From Microbacterium sp. CBA3102 (GTDB taxonomy: Bacteria > Actinomycetota > Actinomycetes > Actinomycetales > Microbacteriaceae), in the NCBI RefSeq assembly GCF_007954505.1, contig NZ_CP042412.1, positions 2,542,001 to 2,606,000 on the forward strand: DNA of 64,000 bases, read 5' to 3'. Made by a program: the position numbers and the translations under genes. The notes under the pieces were generated by a model. The model worked only from the letters and a program-made list of their open reading frames with translations. It had not been told where the DNA came from and did not search any database. The first letter of the stretch is position 1; each line of letters starts with the position of its first letter. Positions 1 to 8,100 of this stretch are shown piece after piece.

Positions 1-1461
1 GGCGACGACGAGATCCGTGGTGTCGATGTCGGCGTCCGTCACCTCGTCCCAGGGCGCGATCGTCACGGCGAGCCCGAGGTGTCGCAATTGGTGGGCGAGC
101 ATCGTCGTGAAGCGATCCTCGGCGTCCACGACGACAGCCGTGTGCCCCGCGAACGGTCCGGTGAAGTCCTCGCCCTGCGGGTTGAGCCAGAATTCGGCCA
201 GGCGTGCGTTGCGCGAAGACAGCAGTGCGGCGATCGCCGGGTCGTCGGCGAGGGCGCGTTCCCCACCCGGCGCATCGGCATCGCTCCGGGCCTCCGCCAC
301 ACGATCGCGATCGATCGCACCGATCGCGCCGAGCACGCCGGCCGCCTTGCCGTGCGTCTCCGACACCTCGCCCAGAGGATCGGAGTGGCGGACCAGTGTC
401 GCACCGACGGGAACGCGCAGCGTGCCGTCCTGGAGGTACACGGTGCGGATGAGGATGGGGGCATCCAGGTCATGTCCGCCGTCCGCGTTCGGGGTGAACA
501 GTGCGGCCACGCCGGAGTAGTAGCCTCGCGGCTGGCACTCATGACGCCGGATCACAGCGCAGGCGTTCTGCATGGGTGATCCGGTGACGGTCGGTGCGAA
601 CATCGTCTCCCGCAGGATGTCGCGCGGGTCGAGGGCACTGCGTCCGCGAAGCATGTACTCGGTGTGCGTGAGCCGCGACATCTCCTTGAGGTGCGGGCCG
701 GTGATGCGCCCGCCGTCGGAGCAGACCGCGCTCATCATCTTGAGCTCCTCGTCCACGACCATGAACAACTCCTCGGTCTCCTTGGTGGAGGCGAGGAAAT
801 CGATCAGTGTGTCCTTGGTCGCGCCCCCTGCGGGGTGGCGGAAGGTTCCGGAGATCGGGTTCATCGTGACGACGCCCTCACGCGCGACGACGTGTGCTTC
901 CGGGCTCGCGCCGACGGCGATGTGCCCCGGCGTGAAGACCGCGAACGTCCAGTACGCGCCGCGCTCGTGCGTGAGCAGGGCGCGGAACCAGGTGAGCGCC
1001 GCGGTGCGGTCGTCGACATCGATGTTCGCGGTGAAGTCGCGGCGGATCACGAAGTTCGCGCCTTCGCCGCGCCCGATCTCGTCTGCGATGACCTTCTCCA
1101 CGATGGCCGCATACTCGTCGTCCGCGATGTCGAAGCCGTCGTCGCGGAGAGGCACCGGGGTGTTCGGGAGCTGCTCGAGGAGAGCGGGAGTCGGAAGGTG
1201 GAGGTGCTCGTTGACGATCACGCACCGCAGCGGTGCGCCGTCGTCCTGTGCGACGAAACCACGCTCACGCACCTGGCGGTAGGGGACCAGGGCGAAGATC
1301 TCGCGCGGGGTGCCGTCGAGCATGAGCGGGATGTCGGCGAGCAGGTCGACATCGACCACGTCGCCGCTGAGCAGCTCGACGGTGTCGGCACCGTCGCGGG
1401 CGATCAGCACGAAGGATGCCGTCGGGTCGGCGCTGAGCTCGGCGAGTCGTGAGAGGGTCAT
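1..1461 (-). CDS. Fused anthranilate synthase (TrpE-like plus glutamine amidotransferase), partial
   Basis: This gene makes anthranilate from chorismate and glutamine; it runs off the left window edge after 487 codons. The chorismate-binding domain is recognisable from GRGEGANFVIRRDF (near residue 130), NPISGT (near 200) and GPHLKEMSRLTH (near 260). From about residue 437 a class I glutaminase domain begins (VVVDAEDRFTTMLAHQLR), so both subunits are on one chain, as in phenazine PhzE. The start ATG sits behind AGGAGA. No phenazine genes are visible, and a Trp attenuator lies directly upstream, so I infer it serves tryptophan synthesis. A secondary-metabolite role is possible if phz-like genes lie to the left. 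Confidence 0.88.
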   Translation of the reverse strand, partial: MTLSRLAELSADPTASFVLIARDGADTVELLSGDVVDVDLLADIPLMLDGTPREIFALVPYRQVRERGFVAQDDGAPLRCVIVNEHLHLPTPALLEQLPNTPVPLRDDGFDIADDEYAAIVEKVIADEIGRGEGANFVIRRDFTANIDVDDRTAALTWFRALLTHERGAYWTFAVFTPGHIAVGASPEAHVVAREGVVTMNPISGTFRHPAGGATKDTLIDFLASTKETEELFMVVDEELKMMSAVCSDGGRITGPHLKEMSRLTHTEYMLRGRSALDPRDILRETMFAPTVTGSPMQNACAVIRRHECQPRGYYSGVAALFTPNADGGHDLDAPILIRTVYLQDGTLRVPVGATLVRHSDPLGEVSETHGKAAGVLGAIGAIDRDRVAEARSDADAPGGERALADDPAIAALLSSRNARLAEFWLNPQGEDFTGPFAGHTAVVVDAEDRFTTMLAHQLRHLGLAVTIAPWDEVTDADIDTTDLVVA

Positions 1462-1498
1462 CGATGTCTCCTGTGCAGTGCTCCGGCTCGGCGCAACG

Positions 1499-1560
1499 AA
1501 AAGACCGCCCCGGAGGCGGTCTGGATTCGTGGGAACGCGAACACACCGCCTAGAAGGCGG
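1499..1560 (-). promoter_or_regulatory. Trp attenuator (pause hairpin, antiterminator, terminator)
   Basis: Three mutually exclusive stems can be drawn on the minus strand. The pause hairpin is CCGCCT/AGGCGG (1555-1560 with 1546-1551), overlapping the end of the leader ORF. The antiterminator pairs AGGCGGT (1545-1551) with ACCGCCT (1514-1520). The terminator is a perfect 8-bp AGACCGCC/GGCGGTCT stem (1515-1522 with 1502-1509) with a 5-base loop, followed by TTTT (1499-1502). All pairings were checked base by base. The read-through logic is inferred from known trp attenuators. Confidence 0.85.
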
Positions 1561-1585
1561 GCCACCAGGTGAAGTTCGCGAGCAT
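1550..1585 (-). CDS. trpL: Tryptophan leader peptide MLANFTWWPAF
   Basis: An 11-codon ORF ending in TAG with two tandem Trp codons (TGG TGG). It is followed by alternative RNA hairpins, a terminator and the anthranilate synthase gene 88 bp downstream. This is the classic layout of ribosome-mediated attenuation: stalling at the Trp codons when charged tRNA-Trp is scarce would favour read-through. A -10-like TAGTTT (1593-1598 on this strand) ends 7 bases before the ATG, so the transcript may begin at or near the start codon and be leaderless. No Shine-Dalgarno sequence is seen. Confidence 0.85.
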   Translation of the reverse strand: MLANFTWWPAF

Positions 1586-1632
1586 GGGCCTGAAACTACC
1601 ACATCGCCCGTGCCCGTCTGAGCGGCAGGGCC

Positions 1633-2259
1633 TCACCAGAGACTGCCGCCGGGCCGGGTCACCTCGGCATCGAGGGCGTGATCGACGACGAGGCGCACGG
1701 CGCGTGCGAGATCCTTGTCGGCGAGGTGCGCTGCGCCGGCCGGTGCGGTGCTGGTGGACCAGGGCAGATGCACGAATCCGGCTCGCGCGTCCGCCCGAAC
1801 AGCGCCGAGGGCTGTGTAGAGCACGTGATTGCAGACGTAGGTCCCCGCCGACAGCGAGAGGCGCGCAGGCAGCCCGTCCTCGATCAGCACCTGGAGCAGA
1901 CGCTTGGTCGGGAGGCTGGCGAAGCGAGCGGCGGGGCCGCCGATCTCGCTGGGAGCATCGAACGGCTGCGCGCCGTCGTTGTCGGGGATCCGTGCGTCGA
2001 TCAGGTTCACGCCGATGCGCTCGACGGCGATCCGCTGGCTGCCTCCGGCGAGCCCGGTGGCGATCACGGCATCGGGGGAGTGCGTCGCGATCAGGTCACG
2101 AAGGCGGAGCGCCGAGGCATCGAAGGCGACGGGCAGCGTCGCGATGACGAGATCGTGCGGGCCGTCGTAGTCTGCCGCCACTGCGCGGACGGCGTCCGCC
2201 GAGGGGTTGCGGGCGGCGCCGTCGAAGGGCTCGAAGCCGGTGAGGAGGATGACCGCCAT
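1633..2259 (-). CDS. pcp: Pyroglutamyl-peptidase I
   Basis: This C15 cysteine peptidase removes N-terminal pyroglutamate from peptides in the cytoplasm. The 208-residue length matches the family. The catalytic triad is visible: Glu80 (QRIAVERIGVN), Cys143 (GTYVCNHVLY) and His164 (GFVHLPW). The N-terminus MAVILLTGFEPFDG is the typical first strand. The ATG is exactly 6 bases after a TACGCT box (2266-2271), consistent with a leaderless mRNA. It is divergent from ispG. Confidence 0.95.
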   Translation of the reverse strand: MAVILLTGFEPFDGAARNPSADAVRAVAADYDGPHDLVIATLPVAFDASALRLRDLIATHSPDAVIATGLAGGSQRIAVERIGVNLIDARIPDNDGAQPFDAPSEIGGPAARFASLPTKRLLQVLIEDGLPARLSLSAGTYVCNHVLYTALGAVRADARAGFVHLPWSTSTAPAGAAHLADKDLARAVRLVVDHALDAEVTRPGGSLW

Positions 2260-2265
2260 GCGACC

Positions 2266-2313
2266 AGCGTAGGTGCGTCCGTCCAGCCCTCTCGCATCCG
2301 GGCGGCGTAGGCT
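2266..2313. promoter_or_regulatory. Divergent leaderless promoters of pcp and ispG
   Basis: Two -10-like boxes point outward. TACGCT on the minus strand (2266-2271) ends 6 bases before the pcp ATG. TAGGCT on the plus strand (2308-2313) ends 6 bases before the ispG GTG. At this distance transcription should start on the start codon itself. No good TTGACA-like -35 is seen for either. Confidence 0.6.
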
Positions 2314-2319
2314 GGTGGG

Positions 2320-3471
2320 GTGCCAGCAGTGAACCTCGGAATGCCGAAGATCCCCGAAGTCCTCGCCCCGCGCCGGAAGTCTCGGCAGATCAAAGTGGGC
2401 AAGGTGCTCGTGGGCGGCGATGCTCCCGTCAGTGTGCAGTCGATGACGACCACGAAGACCACCGACATCAACGGGACCCTTCAGCAGATCGCCGAGCTCA
2501 CGGCGTCCGGTTGCGAGATCGTGCGCGTCGCCGTGCCGCATCAGGACGATGCCGATGCGCTCAAGATCATCGCGATGAAGAGCCAGATCCCCGTGATCGC
2601 CGACATCCACTTCCAGCCGCGCTACATCTACACGGCCATCGATGCGGGGTGCGGGGCCGTCCGCGTCAATCCCGGCAACATCCGGGAGTTCGACGGCAAC
2701 GTCGGCAAGATCGCCGAGGCAGCCAAGGCCGCCGGCGTCTCGCTGCGCATCGGCGTCAATGCCGGATCGTTGGACCGTCGCATCCTCACCAAGTACGGCA
2801 AGGCGACGGCCGAGGCTCTGGTCGAGAGCGCCGTCTGGGAGGCGTCGCTGTTCGAGGAGCACGACTTCCACGACTTCAAGATCTCCGTCAAGCACAACGA
2901 TCCCATCGTCATGGTCAAGGCCTACCGTCAGCTCGCCGAGCGCGGCGACTGGCCCTTGCACCTCGGGGTGACCGAGGCGGGGCCGGCGTTCCAGGGCACG
3001 ATCAAGAGCGCCACGGCATTCGGCATCCTGCTCGGCGAGGGGATCGGCGACACCATCCGCGTCTCCCTCTCGGCGCCGCCGGCGGAAGAGGTGAAGGTCG
3101 GGCACCAGATCCTGCAGTCGCTCAACCTCCGTGAACGCAAGCTCGAGATCGTCTCGTGCCCGTCGTGCGGACGCGCTCAGGTCGACGTCTACACACTCGC
3201 CGAGAACGTCACCGAGGGGCTCAAGGACATGACGGTGCCGTTGCGCGTCGCCGTCATGGGCTGTGTCGTCAACGGTCCGGGCGAGGCCCGTGAGGCCGAC
3301 CTCGGCGTGGCATCGGGCAACGGCAAGGGGCAGATCTTCGTCAAGGGCGAGGTCATCAAGACCGTGCCGGAGGCGGAGATCGTCGCGACCCTGATCGAAG
3401 AGGCCACCCGGATCGCCGCCGAGATGGGCCCGGAAGCGCCCCTCGGCACCGCGCAGGTCGTCACCGCCTGA
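2320..3471 (+). CDS. ispG: 4-hydroxy-3-methylbut-2-enyl diphosphate synthase (flavodoxin)
   Basis: IspG (GcpE) carries out the penultimate step of the MEP isoprenoid pathway, reductively converting MEcPP to HMBPP with a [4Fe-4S] cluster. The protein is 383 aa, usual for the bacterial two-domain form. An N-terminal TIM barrel ([22 protein letters not shown] region) is followed by the cluster domain with Cys280, Cys283 (CPSCGR) and Cys315 ([10 protein letters not shown]). The GTG start is chosen because TAGGCT ends 6 bases upstream. A 36-codon ORF and an AlaX-like gene follow on the same strand. Confidence 0.97.
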   Translation: MPAVNLGMPKIPEVLAPRRKSRQIKVGKVLVGGDAPVSVQSMTTTKTTDINGTLQQIAELTASGCEIVRVAVPHQDDADALKIIAMKSQIPVIADIHFQPRYIYTAIDAGCGAVRVNPGNIREFDGNVGKIAEAAKAAGVSLRIGVNAGSLDRRILTKYGKATAEALVESAVWEASLFEEHDFHDFKISVKHNDPIVMVKAYRQLAERGDWPLHLGVTEAGPAFQGTIKSATAFGILLGEGIGDTIRVSLSAPPAEEVKVGHQILQSLNLRERKLEIVSCPSCGRAQVDVYTLAENVTEGLKDMTVPLRVAVMGCVVNGPGEAREADLGVASGNGKGQIFVKGEVIKTVPEAEIVATLIEEATRIAAEMGPEAPLGTAQVVTA

Positions 3472-3489
3472 GTCCTGAGGAGCACGGAC

Positions 3490-3600
3490 ATGTCCGAAGC
3501 CGCTTTTCCCGCCCCCGTTCAGGCGATGGTCGATGCGATCGGGATCTTCGTGATCGAGGGCGACAAGCTGGCCGGCTTCACCATCCCGCCGTCGCACTGA
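3490..3600 (+). CDS. Small protein of unknown function (36 aa)
   Basis: An ORF beginning MSEAAFPAPVQAMVDAIGIF and ending TIPPSH. It has a good ribosome binding site (AGGAG 8 bases before the ATG), a strong G/C bias at third codon positions and a position 18 bp after ispG in the same direction, so I think it is translated. I see no domain, signal peptide or membrane segment. It could be a genuine small protein or the remnant of a longer gene. The family is not recognised. Confidence 0.5.
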   Translation: MSEAAFPAPVQAMVDAIGIFVIEGDKLAGFTIPPSH

Positions 3601-3659
3601 CCCCGCTGCCACAGGCCGCCGACCGCACTCCGGCATCACCGTCGAATCCGAGGAGATCC

Positions 3660-4526
3660 ATGTCGACACCCACCATCGTGACCTTCGCCGAAGGCGCTGT
3701 AGACGGTGACGGCGTCGTCACCCGCATCGAGCAGGGCCCGCACGGAACGGTGGTCGTGGTCGACGCGACTCCTTTCCACCCCGTCGACCACACCTGGCCG
3801 GATCAGCCGGGCGACAGCGGAACGATCACGTCGGGCGGGCAGGTTCTCCCGGTCGCGGAGGCCGTGATGGCCGCTGCCTCCGCGGAGGGTGCCTTCGCCG
3901 TGGGCAGCGACATCCCCGTCAAGCGTGGCGCGGAGGGGTGGACGTGGCTGGTCGGGCACCGCATCGACGCCGAGGTGCCCGACGGGCTGGTGGAGGGCAC
4001 CCGCGTCCGCCTGTCCGTCGACGAGACGCGCAGAGCCGGACTCAGTCGTGGTCACACGGCCTGCCACCTGGCCTCCCTCGCGCTCGACCTCGCCGTCTCC
4101 GACCTGTGGCGGAAGGACCCGGGAGTGGATGCGCTCGGGAACCCCGACTTCGAAGGCCGCGCGAACCAGTCCAGCCGTATCCACGAGAACGGCGCCGTCG
4201 ACGAGTACCGTCTCGGCAAGAGCTTGCGCAGAGCTGGATTCGACACCGAGACCTTCGCCGCGACGCTCGCCGATCGTGAGGAGCAGATCAACAGCCGGCT
4301 CGCCGCGTGGGTGGCGTCGGGCGCAGCCAGCGTCATCCGGACGGAGGGGGCCACGATCGTCGACCGCCGGCGGTGGCACTGCGACCTGCCGGAGGGCCAC
4401 GCGGCGATCCTCTGCGGCGGCACCCATGTCGACAGTCTCACGGAGTTCTCCGCGATTGTGGTCGAGCTCGATCTGAGCGACCCGCAGCTCCTGGTGATGA
4501 CCACGACCGCGACCCCGGCGGTCTGA
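3660..4526 (+). CDS. AlaX-type alanyl-tRNA editing protein / metal-dependent hydrolase
   Basis: This resembles the free-standing editing proteins that hydrolyse Ser-tRNA(Ala) or Gly-tRNA(Ala). The four metal ligands of the family are present: His132 and His136 (GHTACH) and Cys252 and His256 (CGGTH). An N-terminal beta-barrel segment (FHPVDHTWPDQPGDSGTI) corresponds to the GGQPGD region of AlaRS-like proteins. At 288 aa it is a medium-size form lacking the AlaRS C-Ala domain. GAGGAG precedes the ATG. It is probably co-transcribed with ispG and convergent with the next gene. Its exact tRNA substrate is not shown by the sequence. Confidence 0.85.
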   Translation: MSTPTIVTFAEGAVDGDGVVTRIEQGPHGTVVVVDATPFHPVDHTWPDQPGDSGTITSGGQVLPVAEAVMAAASAEGAFAVGSDIPVKRGAEGWTWLVGHRIDAEVPDGLVEGTRVRLSVDETRRAGLSRGHTACHLASLALDLAVSDLWRKDPGVDALGNPDFEGRANQSSRIHENGAVDEYRLGKSLRRAGFDTETFAATLADREEQINSRLAAWVASGAASVIRTEGATIVDRRRWHCDLPEGHAAILCGGTHVDSLTEFSAIVVELDLSDPQLLVMTTTATPAV

Positions 4527-4528
4527 CC

Positions 4529-5221
4529 TCAGCGGACGAATCCCGCCTGAACGCGGCCACCCGCTCGCCGTAGTTCGGTCTCGACCTGTGCGGCGAAGAG
4601 CGCGAGGTCTCCGGCGAGCAGCGGGTTGCCCAGGAGGTCGGCCCGCTCGGGGCTCAGGGAACGCAGTCGACGGGGAAGCCATTTTCCCGTCGCGACCCAG
4701 TGGCCCTCGGACAGGAGCATCAATTCTGCGATGCGTTCGAACAGCAGGTTCGCCACGACCCGTTGTTCCAGGGGATCCTCCGCGTCGTGGAGGTCATCGA
4801 GGAGGTCGGTGATCACGTAACGACGGAAGGCGGACTCTTCAGCGGTGAGTGTCGGCCCCGCGGCCAGGAGTCTGCTCCAGTGCGCACGGAACTCATCCAG
4901 CGACCCGTCATCCCGGATCGGCATTCCTTCCACGAGCATGTGGACGATGACGGGGCGGTGGTTGTCGAGCCCGCGATCCGCCCACTCGGCGAAGCCGTCC
5001 GGAGTGTAGGCGAACACCTCGAAGATCTCTCCTTCGAACTCGTGGGTGGCCGCCTCGCTCGACTGCGTCGGGTCGTCGAAGAGCGGATCGCCGATGAGGA
5101 GGAGATCGGTGTCGCTGGTTGCCGTGCGCTCCTCACGTGCTGTGCTCCCGGCGACGATCGCGATCCGCGCGCGGGGGTAGGTTCCGGCGATGAATCGCTC
5201 GGCGCGTTCGGCATGATCCAT
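4529..5221 (-). CDS. Nucleotidyltransferase-domain protein
   Basis: A 230-aa protein with a Pol-beta-type nucleotidyltransferase core: Gly25-Ser26 (AGSTARE) followed by Asp37-x-Asp39 (SDTDLLL), the metal-binding carboxylates. The rest is mostly helical with no known substrate domain. Family members include antibiotic adenylyltransferases and MNT-type antitoxins, but no HEPN partner is adjacent, so I do not assign a toxin-antitoxin role. TACTCT (5228-5233) ends 6 bases before the ATG, suggesting a leaderless start. Its 3' end nearly abuts the AlaX-like gene. Confidence 0.75.
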   Translation of the reverse strand: MDHAERAERFIAGTYPRARIAIVAGSTAREERTATSDTDLLLIGDPLFDDPTQSSEAATHEFEGEIFEVFAYTPDGFAEWADRGLDNHRPVIVHMLVEGMPIRDDGSLDEFRAHWSRLLAAGPTLTAEESAFRRYVITDLLDDLHDAEDPLEQRVVANLLFERIAELMLLSEGHWVATGKWLPRRLRSLSPERADLLGNPLLAGDLALFAAQVETELRRAGGRVQAGFVR

Positions 5222-5278
5222 GCCGTCAGAGTATCCGCCGATGTCGTTCGCGCCCGGTGGCCTCGCCTCGGCGAGCGG

Positions 5279-5629
5279 TCACCAGATCGCGCGGAGGACC
5301 CGCTGTGTGTCTGCGAGCGTGAGGCCCTCCGCCCGGGCGATGGCGGCCAGCGCGTGGGCGGCATCGGCGATGCCGCCCGCGACGGGGCTGGCCGTATCGC
5401 TCACCCGCGTGCCGGAGCCGATGCGCGAGGTCGCGAGCCCGTCTTCCTCGAGCAGGCGATACGCCTTGGCCACGGTTCCGGGGGCGATCGACAGGTCCGA
5501 GGCGAGTTGACGCACGGACGGAAGGCGGTCGCCGGCGAGGAGCCGGCCGGTCGTGATCAACCCTCGGATCTGATCGTGGACCTGTTCTGCAGGCGACTCT
5601 CCGGTATCACGGCGGATCGTGATGATCAT
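5279..5629 (-). CDS. GntR-family transcriptional regulator, YtrA-like
   Basis: A short regulator (116 aa) made almost entirely of the winged-helix GntR DNA-binding domain (QIRGLITTGRLLAGDRLPSVRQLA, then APGTVAKAYRLLEEDGL), with a short C-terminal helix and no effector-binding domain. This is the YtrA subgroup, usually encoded with the membrane or ABC transporter genes it represses. Its ATG overlaps the stop of the upstream membrane-protein gene by 4 bases (ATGA), so the two are translationally coupled. A large dyad over the operon promoter (6542-6588) is its probable operator. Confidence 0.9.
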   Translation of the reverse strand: MIITIRRDTGESPAEQVHDQIRGLITTGRLLAGDRLPSVRQLASDLSIAPGTVAKAYRLLEEDGLATSRIGSGTRVSDTASPVAGGIADAAHALAAIARAEGLTLADTQRVLRAIW

Positions 5630-6528
5630 GACGTGCGCACCCGACTCGGTGTCCGCGCGCCCATCGGCACACCGCTGAGGGCGGTGAGCAGCCAGAGCGC
5701 GATCCCTGCCGTGGTGGAGAGGGCCCACGCCACGAACAGTGCGGGCTCCATCGCGGCGAACGGGGTGCCGAGGGACACCATGCCGAGAGGGCCCGCCTGT
5801 GCCGACAGCATCATCGATGCGGTGCCTCGGAGCGAGCTGAACACCACGGCGAGATGGAGCAGTACGGCCCCGCACGCGATCCGGGCGATGTTGGCGGCAC
5901 GTAGTCGCCGGATCGCGGTGTCGCGGTCGATGTCGTCGCTCCAGGCAGGACGCGGGATCAGGAGCCAGCCGATCGCGGTGGCGAGGAGGAGCACGCCGAG
6001 CAGCGCCAGCGACGGCAGCGAGTAGTGCCAGCCGTAGATGCCGGTCGAGGCCGAAGTGCCCGAGGACCCCAGGGTGATCGAGAATCGTGTGTACTCTCCC
6101 CGCTCATCCGTCTCCGATGCGGCGCCGGCGGCAAGAGCGAGCGCGACGGCAACGGTTGCGAGGGCCCCGAGGAGGATGGGCTGTCTCGGGCGGAGGAACG
6201 TCCGGACCGTACGCGGGACGAGCTGTGCCGAGGCGTCCATCTGCGTCGACCGTGAGGGGAGGCAGAGCAGGATCACGCCGACGATACCCAGTATCAGCGG
6301 AAGTGCCGTCCGGCTCCCGAGGTCCCACCAGAGCTGCGGGCCGAAGCCGAGATCTCCGGCGAGGGGAGCGAGGAACACGATCACCGGCACTCCACCCGCG
6401 ATCGCGGTGAACACCGCGTCTCTGGTCGGGAGCCGTGGGGTTCCGCGCAGGAGAGTCAGCCGGAGGGCGAGCGCGATCACTGCGCCGAGCACGCTGGGCC
6501 CCCAGATGAGAAGCAGGAACAGGATCAT
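5626..6528 (-). CDS. Multi-pass membrane protein of unknown function
   Basis: A 300-aa very hydrophobic protein with about seven predicted membrane helices (for example residues 1-25, 45-65, 75-95 and 120-140, then three in the C-terminal half), separated by a short extracytoplasmic segment rich in Gly/Ser/Thr. I do not recognise the family. The ATG beginning MILFLLLIWG is chosen because GGAGG lies just upstream and the start falls shortly after a likely promoter. It is the first gene of a two-gene operon with the YtrA-like regulator, which suggests an inducible envelope or stress role; that is inference from context. Confidence 0.75.
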   Translation of the reverse strand: MILFLLLIWGPSVLGAVIALALRLTLLRGTPRLPTRDAVFTAIAGGVPVIVFLAPLAGDLGFGPQLWWDLGSRTALPLILGIVGVILLCLPSRSTQMDASAQLVPRTVRTFLRPRQPILLGALATVAVALALAAGAASETDERGEYTRFSITLGSSGTSASTGIYGWHYSLPSLALLGVLLLATAIGWLLIPRPAWSDDIDRDTAIRRLRAANIARIACGAVLLHLAVVFSSLRGTASMMLSAQAGPLGMVSLGTPFAAMEPALFVAWALSTTAGIALWLLTALSGVPMGARTPSRVRTS

Positions 6529-6541
6529 CGTCGCCTCCGTC

Positions 6542-6588
6542 AGTGTGTCAACACGCTGATACATTATGTACCAGTGTGATGACACACT
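6542..6588. promoter_or_regulatory. Promoter and 47-bp dyad operator of the GntR/membrane-protein operon
   Basis: Nested inverted repeats share one centre at 6565. The outer arms are AGTGTGTCA (6542-6550) and TGACACACT (6580-6588), perfectly complementary. The inner arms form TGATACAT-T-ATGTACCA (6557-6573), 7 of 8 positions symmetric. On the minus strand TTGAAG (6592-6587), 18 bases and CATAAT (6568-6563) form a plausible promoter lying under this dyad. This is the layout expected for autorepression by the GntR protein; binding is inferred. Confidence 0.7.
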
Positions 6589-6599
6589 TCAAGGCTCGT

Positions 6600-8015
6600 T
6601 CACACGGCGAACTCGACCTCGGCCGCGGCGATGTCCGCGTTGACGACCTGCAGGCGCACGAGGTCTCCCGGCTTCACGTCGGCGGGAACGGGTGCTGTCG
6701 CCGTCACCGCGGGGTCGGCGATCTGCACGCTCGCGCGCTCACCGCGCAACTCGATGACCGTCGCCTCGATCGTCGTGCCGATCAACGGAACGAGCAGCGC
6801 GGCTTCGACGGTGTTGATCGTCGTCGAGTTCAGCCGCGACGCGCGCTGACCGGACTCCTGCATGAGAGCGGGGAGCTCGGGAAGCGACGCGCGGGCCCAC
6901 TCCGGTACCGGAGCGCCACTCGATGCCGCAAGGCAGATGACGAGGCTCCAGCGGTCGACCAGTCGGCGCAGGGGAGCGGTCGCGTGCGCGTAGGGAGCGC
7001 CGATCGCGGCCTGCACCGCGTCCTCCGGGGGCGCTCCGTCGAAGATGACATACCCTGCGCCGCGAAAAAGCGATGCTGCGGCTTCGAGCACCGGGAGGGT
7101 GACGGGGTCGGCGCGATCCAGCCGGCGCAGGTACTCCCCGTAGGTTCCCGACGTCCACGGTCGCCCGAGGGCCACCGTCTGGTGACGGAACGTGGTGAAG
7201 GCCGCGTCGTCGGGTTCCGGCATGGTGCGGAGGACACCGATCCCGGCGTCGAGCATGAGTGACGCCGCCGCCATCCCCGTCATGAGGGACAGTTGAGCGT
7301 TCCACTCCTCGACGGGGAGAGGGCTGCGGCGTTCGATCGAATACGCGCCGTCCGCACCCTGGACGACCTCCTCATCGGGGAGGTTGAGACTCGCCCCGCC
7401 CCGTGACCGTTCCTGTTCGAGGCGCCGCGCTCCGATCTCCGGCAGCAGAGCCGCGGGTCCGTCGTCGCCGCGGTCCAACGCCTGCTGCGTGGTCACGTAC
7501 TCGAGCTGGGCGCGAGAGCGGATGAGTGCGCGTTCGAGGCGGAAGTCCTGCACCGAGGCCGCCTCGTCGAGGTCGAAGGTCCAGACCAGCGCAGGGCGGT
7601 CGACGTTTGCGAGCAGCGAGGCGCGATCCTCGCTCAGTGCTCGAGGATGTAGCGGGATCGACCCGTCCGCCGCGTACAGCGTCTGTCCGCGGCGTCGAGC
7701 CTCGGTGTCCACCGCTCCGCCCGGCACGACGAATCCCGGAACGTCGGCGATCGCGTAGCGCACCGTGTAGCCGGTGCCCGCACGAGCCAGGTGGAACGCC
7801 TGGTCGAGGTCGCGGGAACCCGCCGGATCCAGCGTCGCGAACGGCACGTCCCGGAGGTCGAGCTCCGGGGCGGTCGCGGTGCTGGTCTCTGCTTCGGCGA
7901 GCGCCTCGGGTGGGAATTCGAGCGGCGCCTCCGAAGACTCCCGGAGCGCGGCCAGGGCGGCCGCGAGCTCGCTCCGAGTGGCGGAGGAGGACACATGCGA
8001 TCGGCGCTGCGGCAT
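6600..8015 (-). CDS. RNB-domain ribonuclease (RNase II family)
   Basis: A 3'-5' exoribonuclease-type protein. The RNB catalytic motif DPAGSRDLDQAF supplies Asp63, Asp69 and Asp71, and the YAHATAPLRRLVDRW motif near residue 330 matches the RNB YTHFTSPIRRY signature. At 471 aa it lacks the cold-shock domains and full S1 domain of RNase II/R; only a short C-terminal beta domain follows RNB. This short form is common in actinobacteria. TAGTGT (8022-8027) ends 6 bases before the ATG. It is divergent from the PEP-mutase-like gene. Confidence 0.9.
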   Translation of the reverse strand: MPQRRSHVSSSATRSELAAALAALRESSEAPLEFPPEALAEAETSTATAPELDLRDVPFATLDPAGSRDLDQAFHLARAGTGYTVRYAIADVPGFVVPGGAVDTEARRRGQTLYAADGSIPLHPRALSEDRASLLANVDRPALVWTFDLDEAASVQDFRLERALIRSRAQLEYVTTQQALDRGDDGPAALLPEIGARRLEQERSRGGASLNLPDEEVVQGADGAYSIERRSPLPVEEWNAQLSLMTGMAAASLMLDAGIGVLRTMPEPDDAAFTTFRHQTVALGRPWTSGTYGEYLRRLDRADPVTLPVLEAAASLFRGAGYVIFDGAPPEDAVQAAIGAPYAHATAPLRRLVDRWSLVICLAASSGAPVPEWARASLPELPALMQESGQRASRLNSTTINTVEAALLVPLIGTTIEATVIELRGERASVQIADPAVTATAPVPADVKPGDLVRLQVVNADIAAAEVEFAV

Positions 8016-8021
8016 GGCTCC

Positions 8022-8094
8022 ACACTATGCGGGCTCCCTCATCGATGCCGGATCCGCTGGAGCCGACCCGACCGTCCGCGGGTCGCGTTACCGT
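8022..8094. promoter_or_regulatory. Divergent leaderless promoters (RNB nuclease / PEP-mutase-like)
   Basis: TAGTGT on the minus strand (8022-8027) and TACCGT on the plus strand (8089-8094) each end exactly 6 bases before the ATG of the gene they face. No Shine-Dalgarno sequence is seen for either gene. Confidence 0.5.
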
Positions 8095-8100
8095 GGTTAC

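Noticed and set aside
1..1461. Phenazine biosynthesis cluster
   Set aside because: Only the PhzE-like fused enzyme is seen. No phzA/B/D/F/G is in the window, and the Trp attenuator points to tryptophan synthesis.
2260..3669. Upstream extension of the pcp frame across ispG (antisense)
   Set aside because: The pcp homology begins at MAVILLTG (2259), and the extension is only the complement of ispG.
4529..5221. Nucleotidyltransferase as half of a MNT/HEPN toxin-antitoxin pair
   Set aside because: No HEPN-like gene is next to it, and neighbours are an AlaX protein and a GntR regulator.
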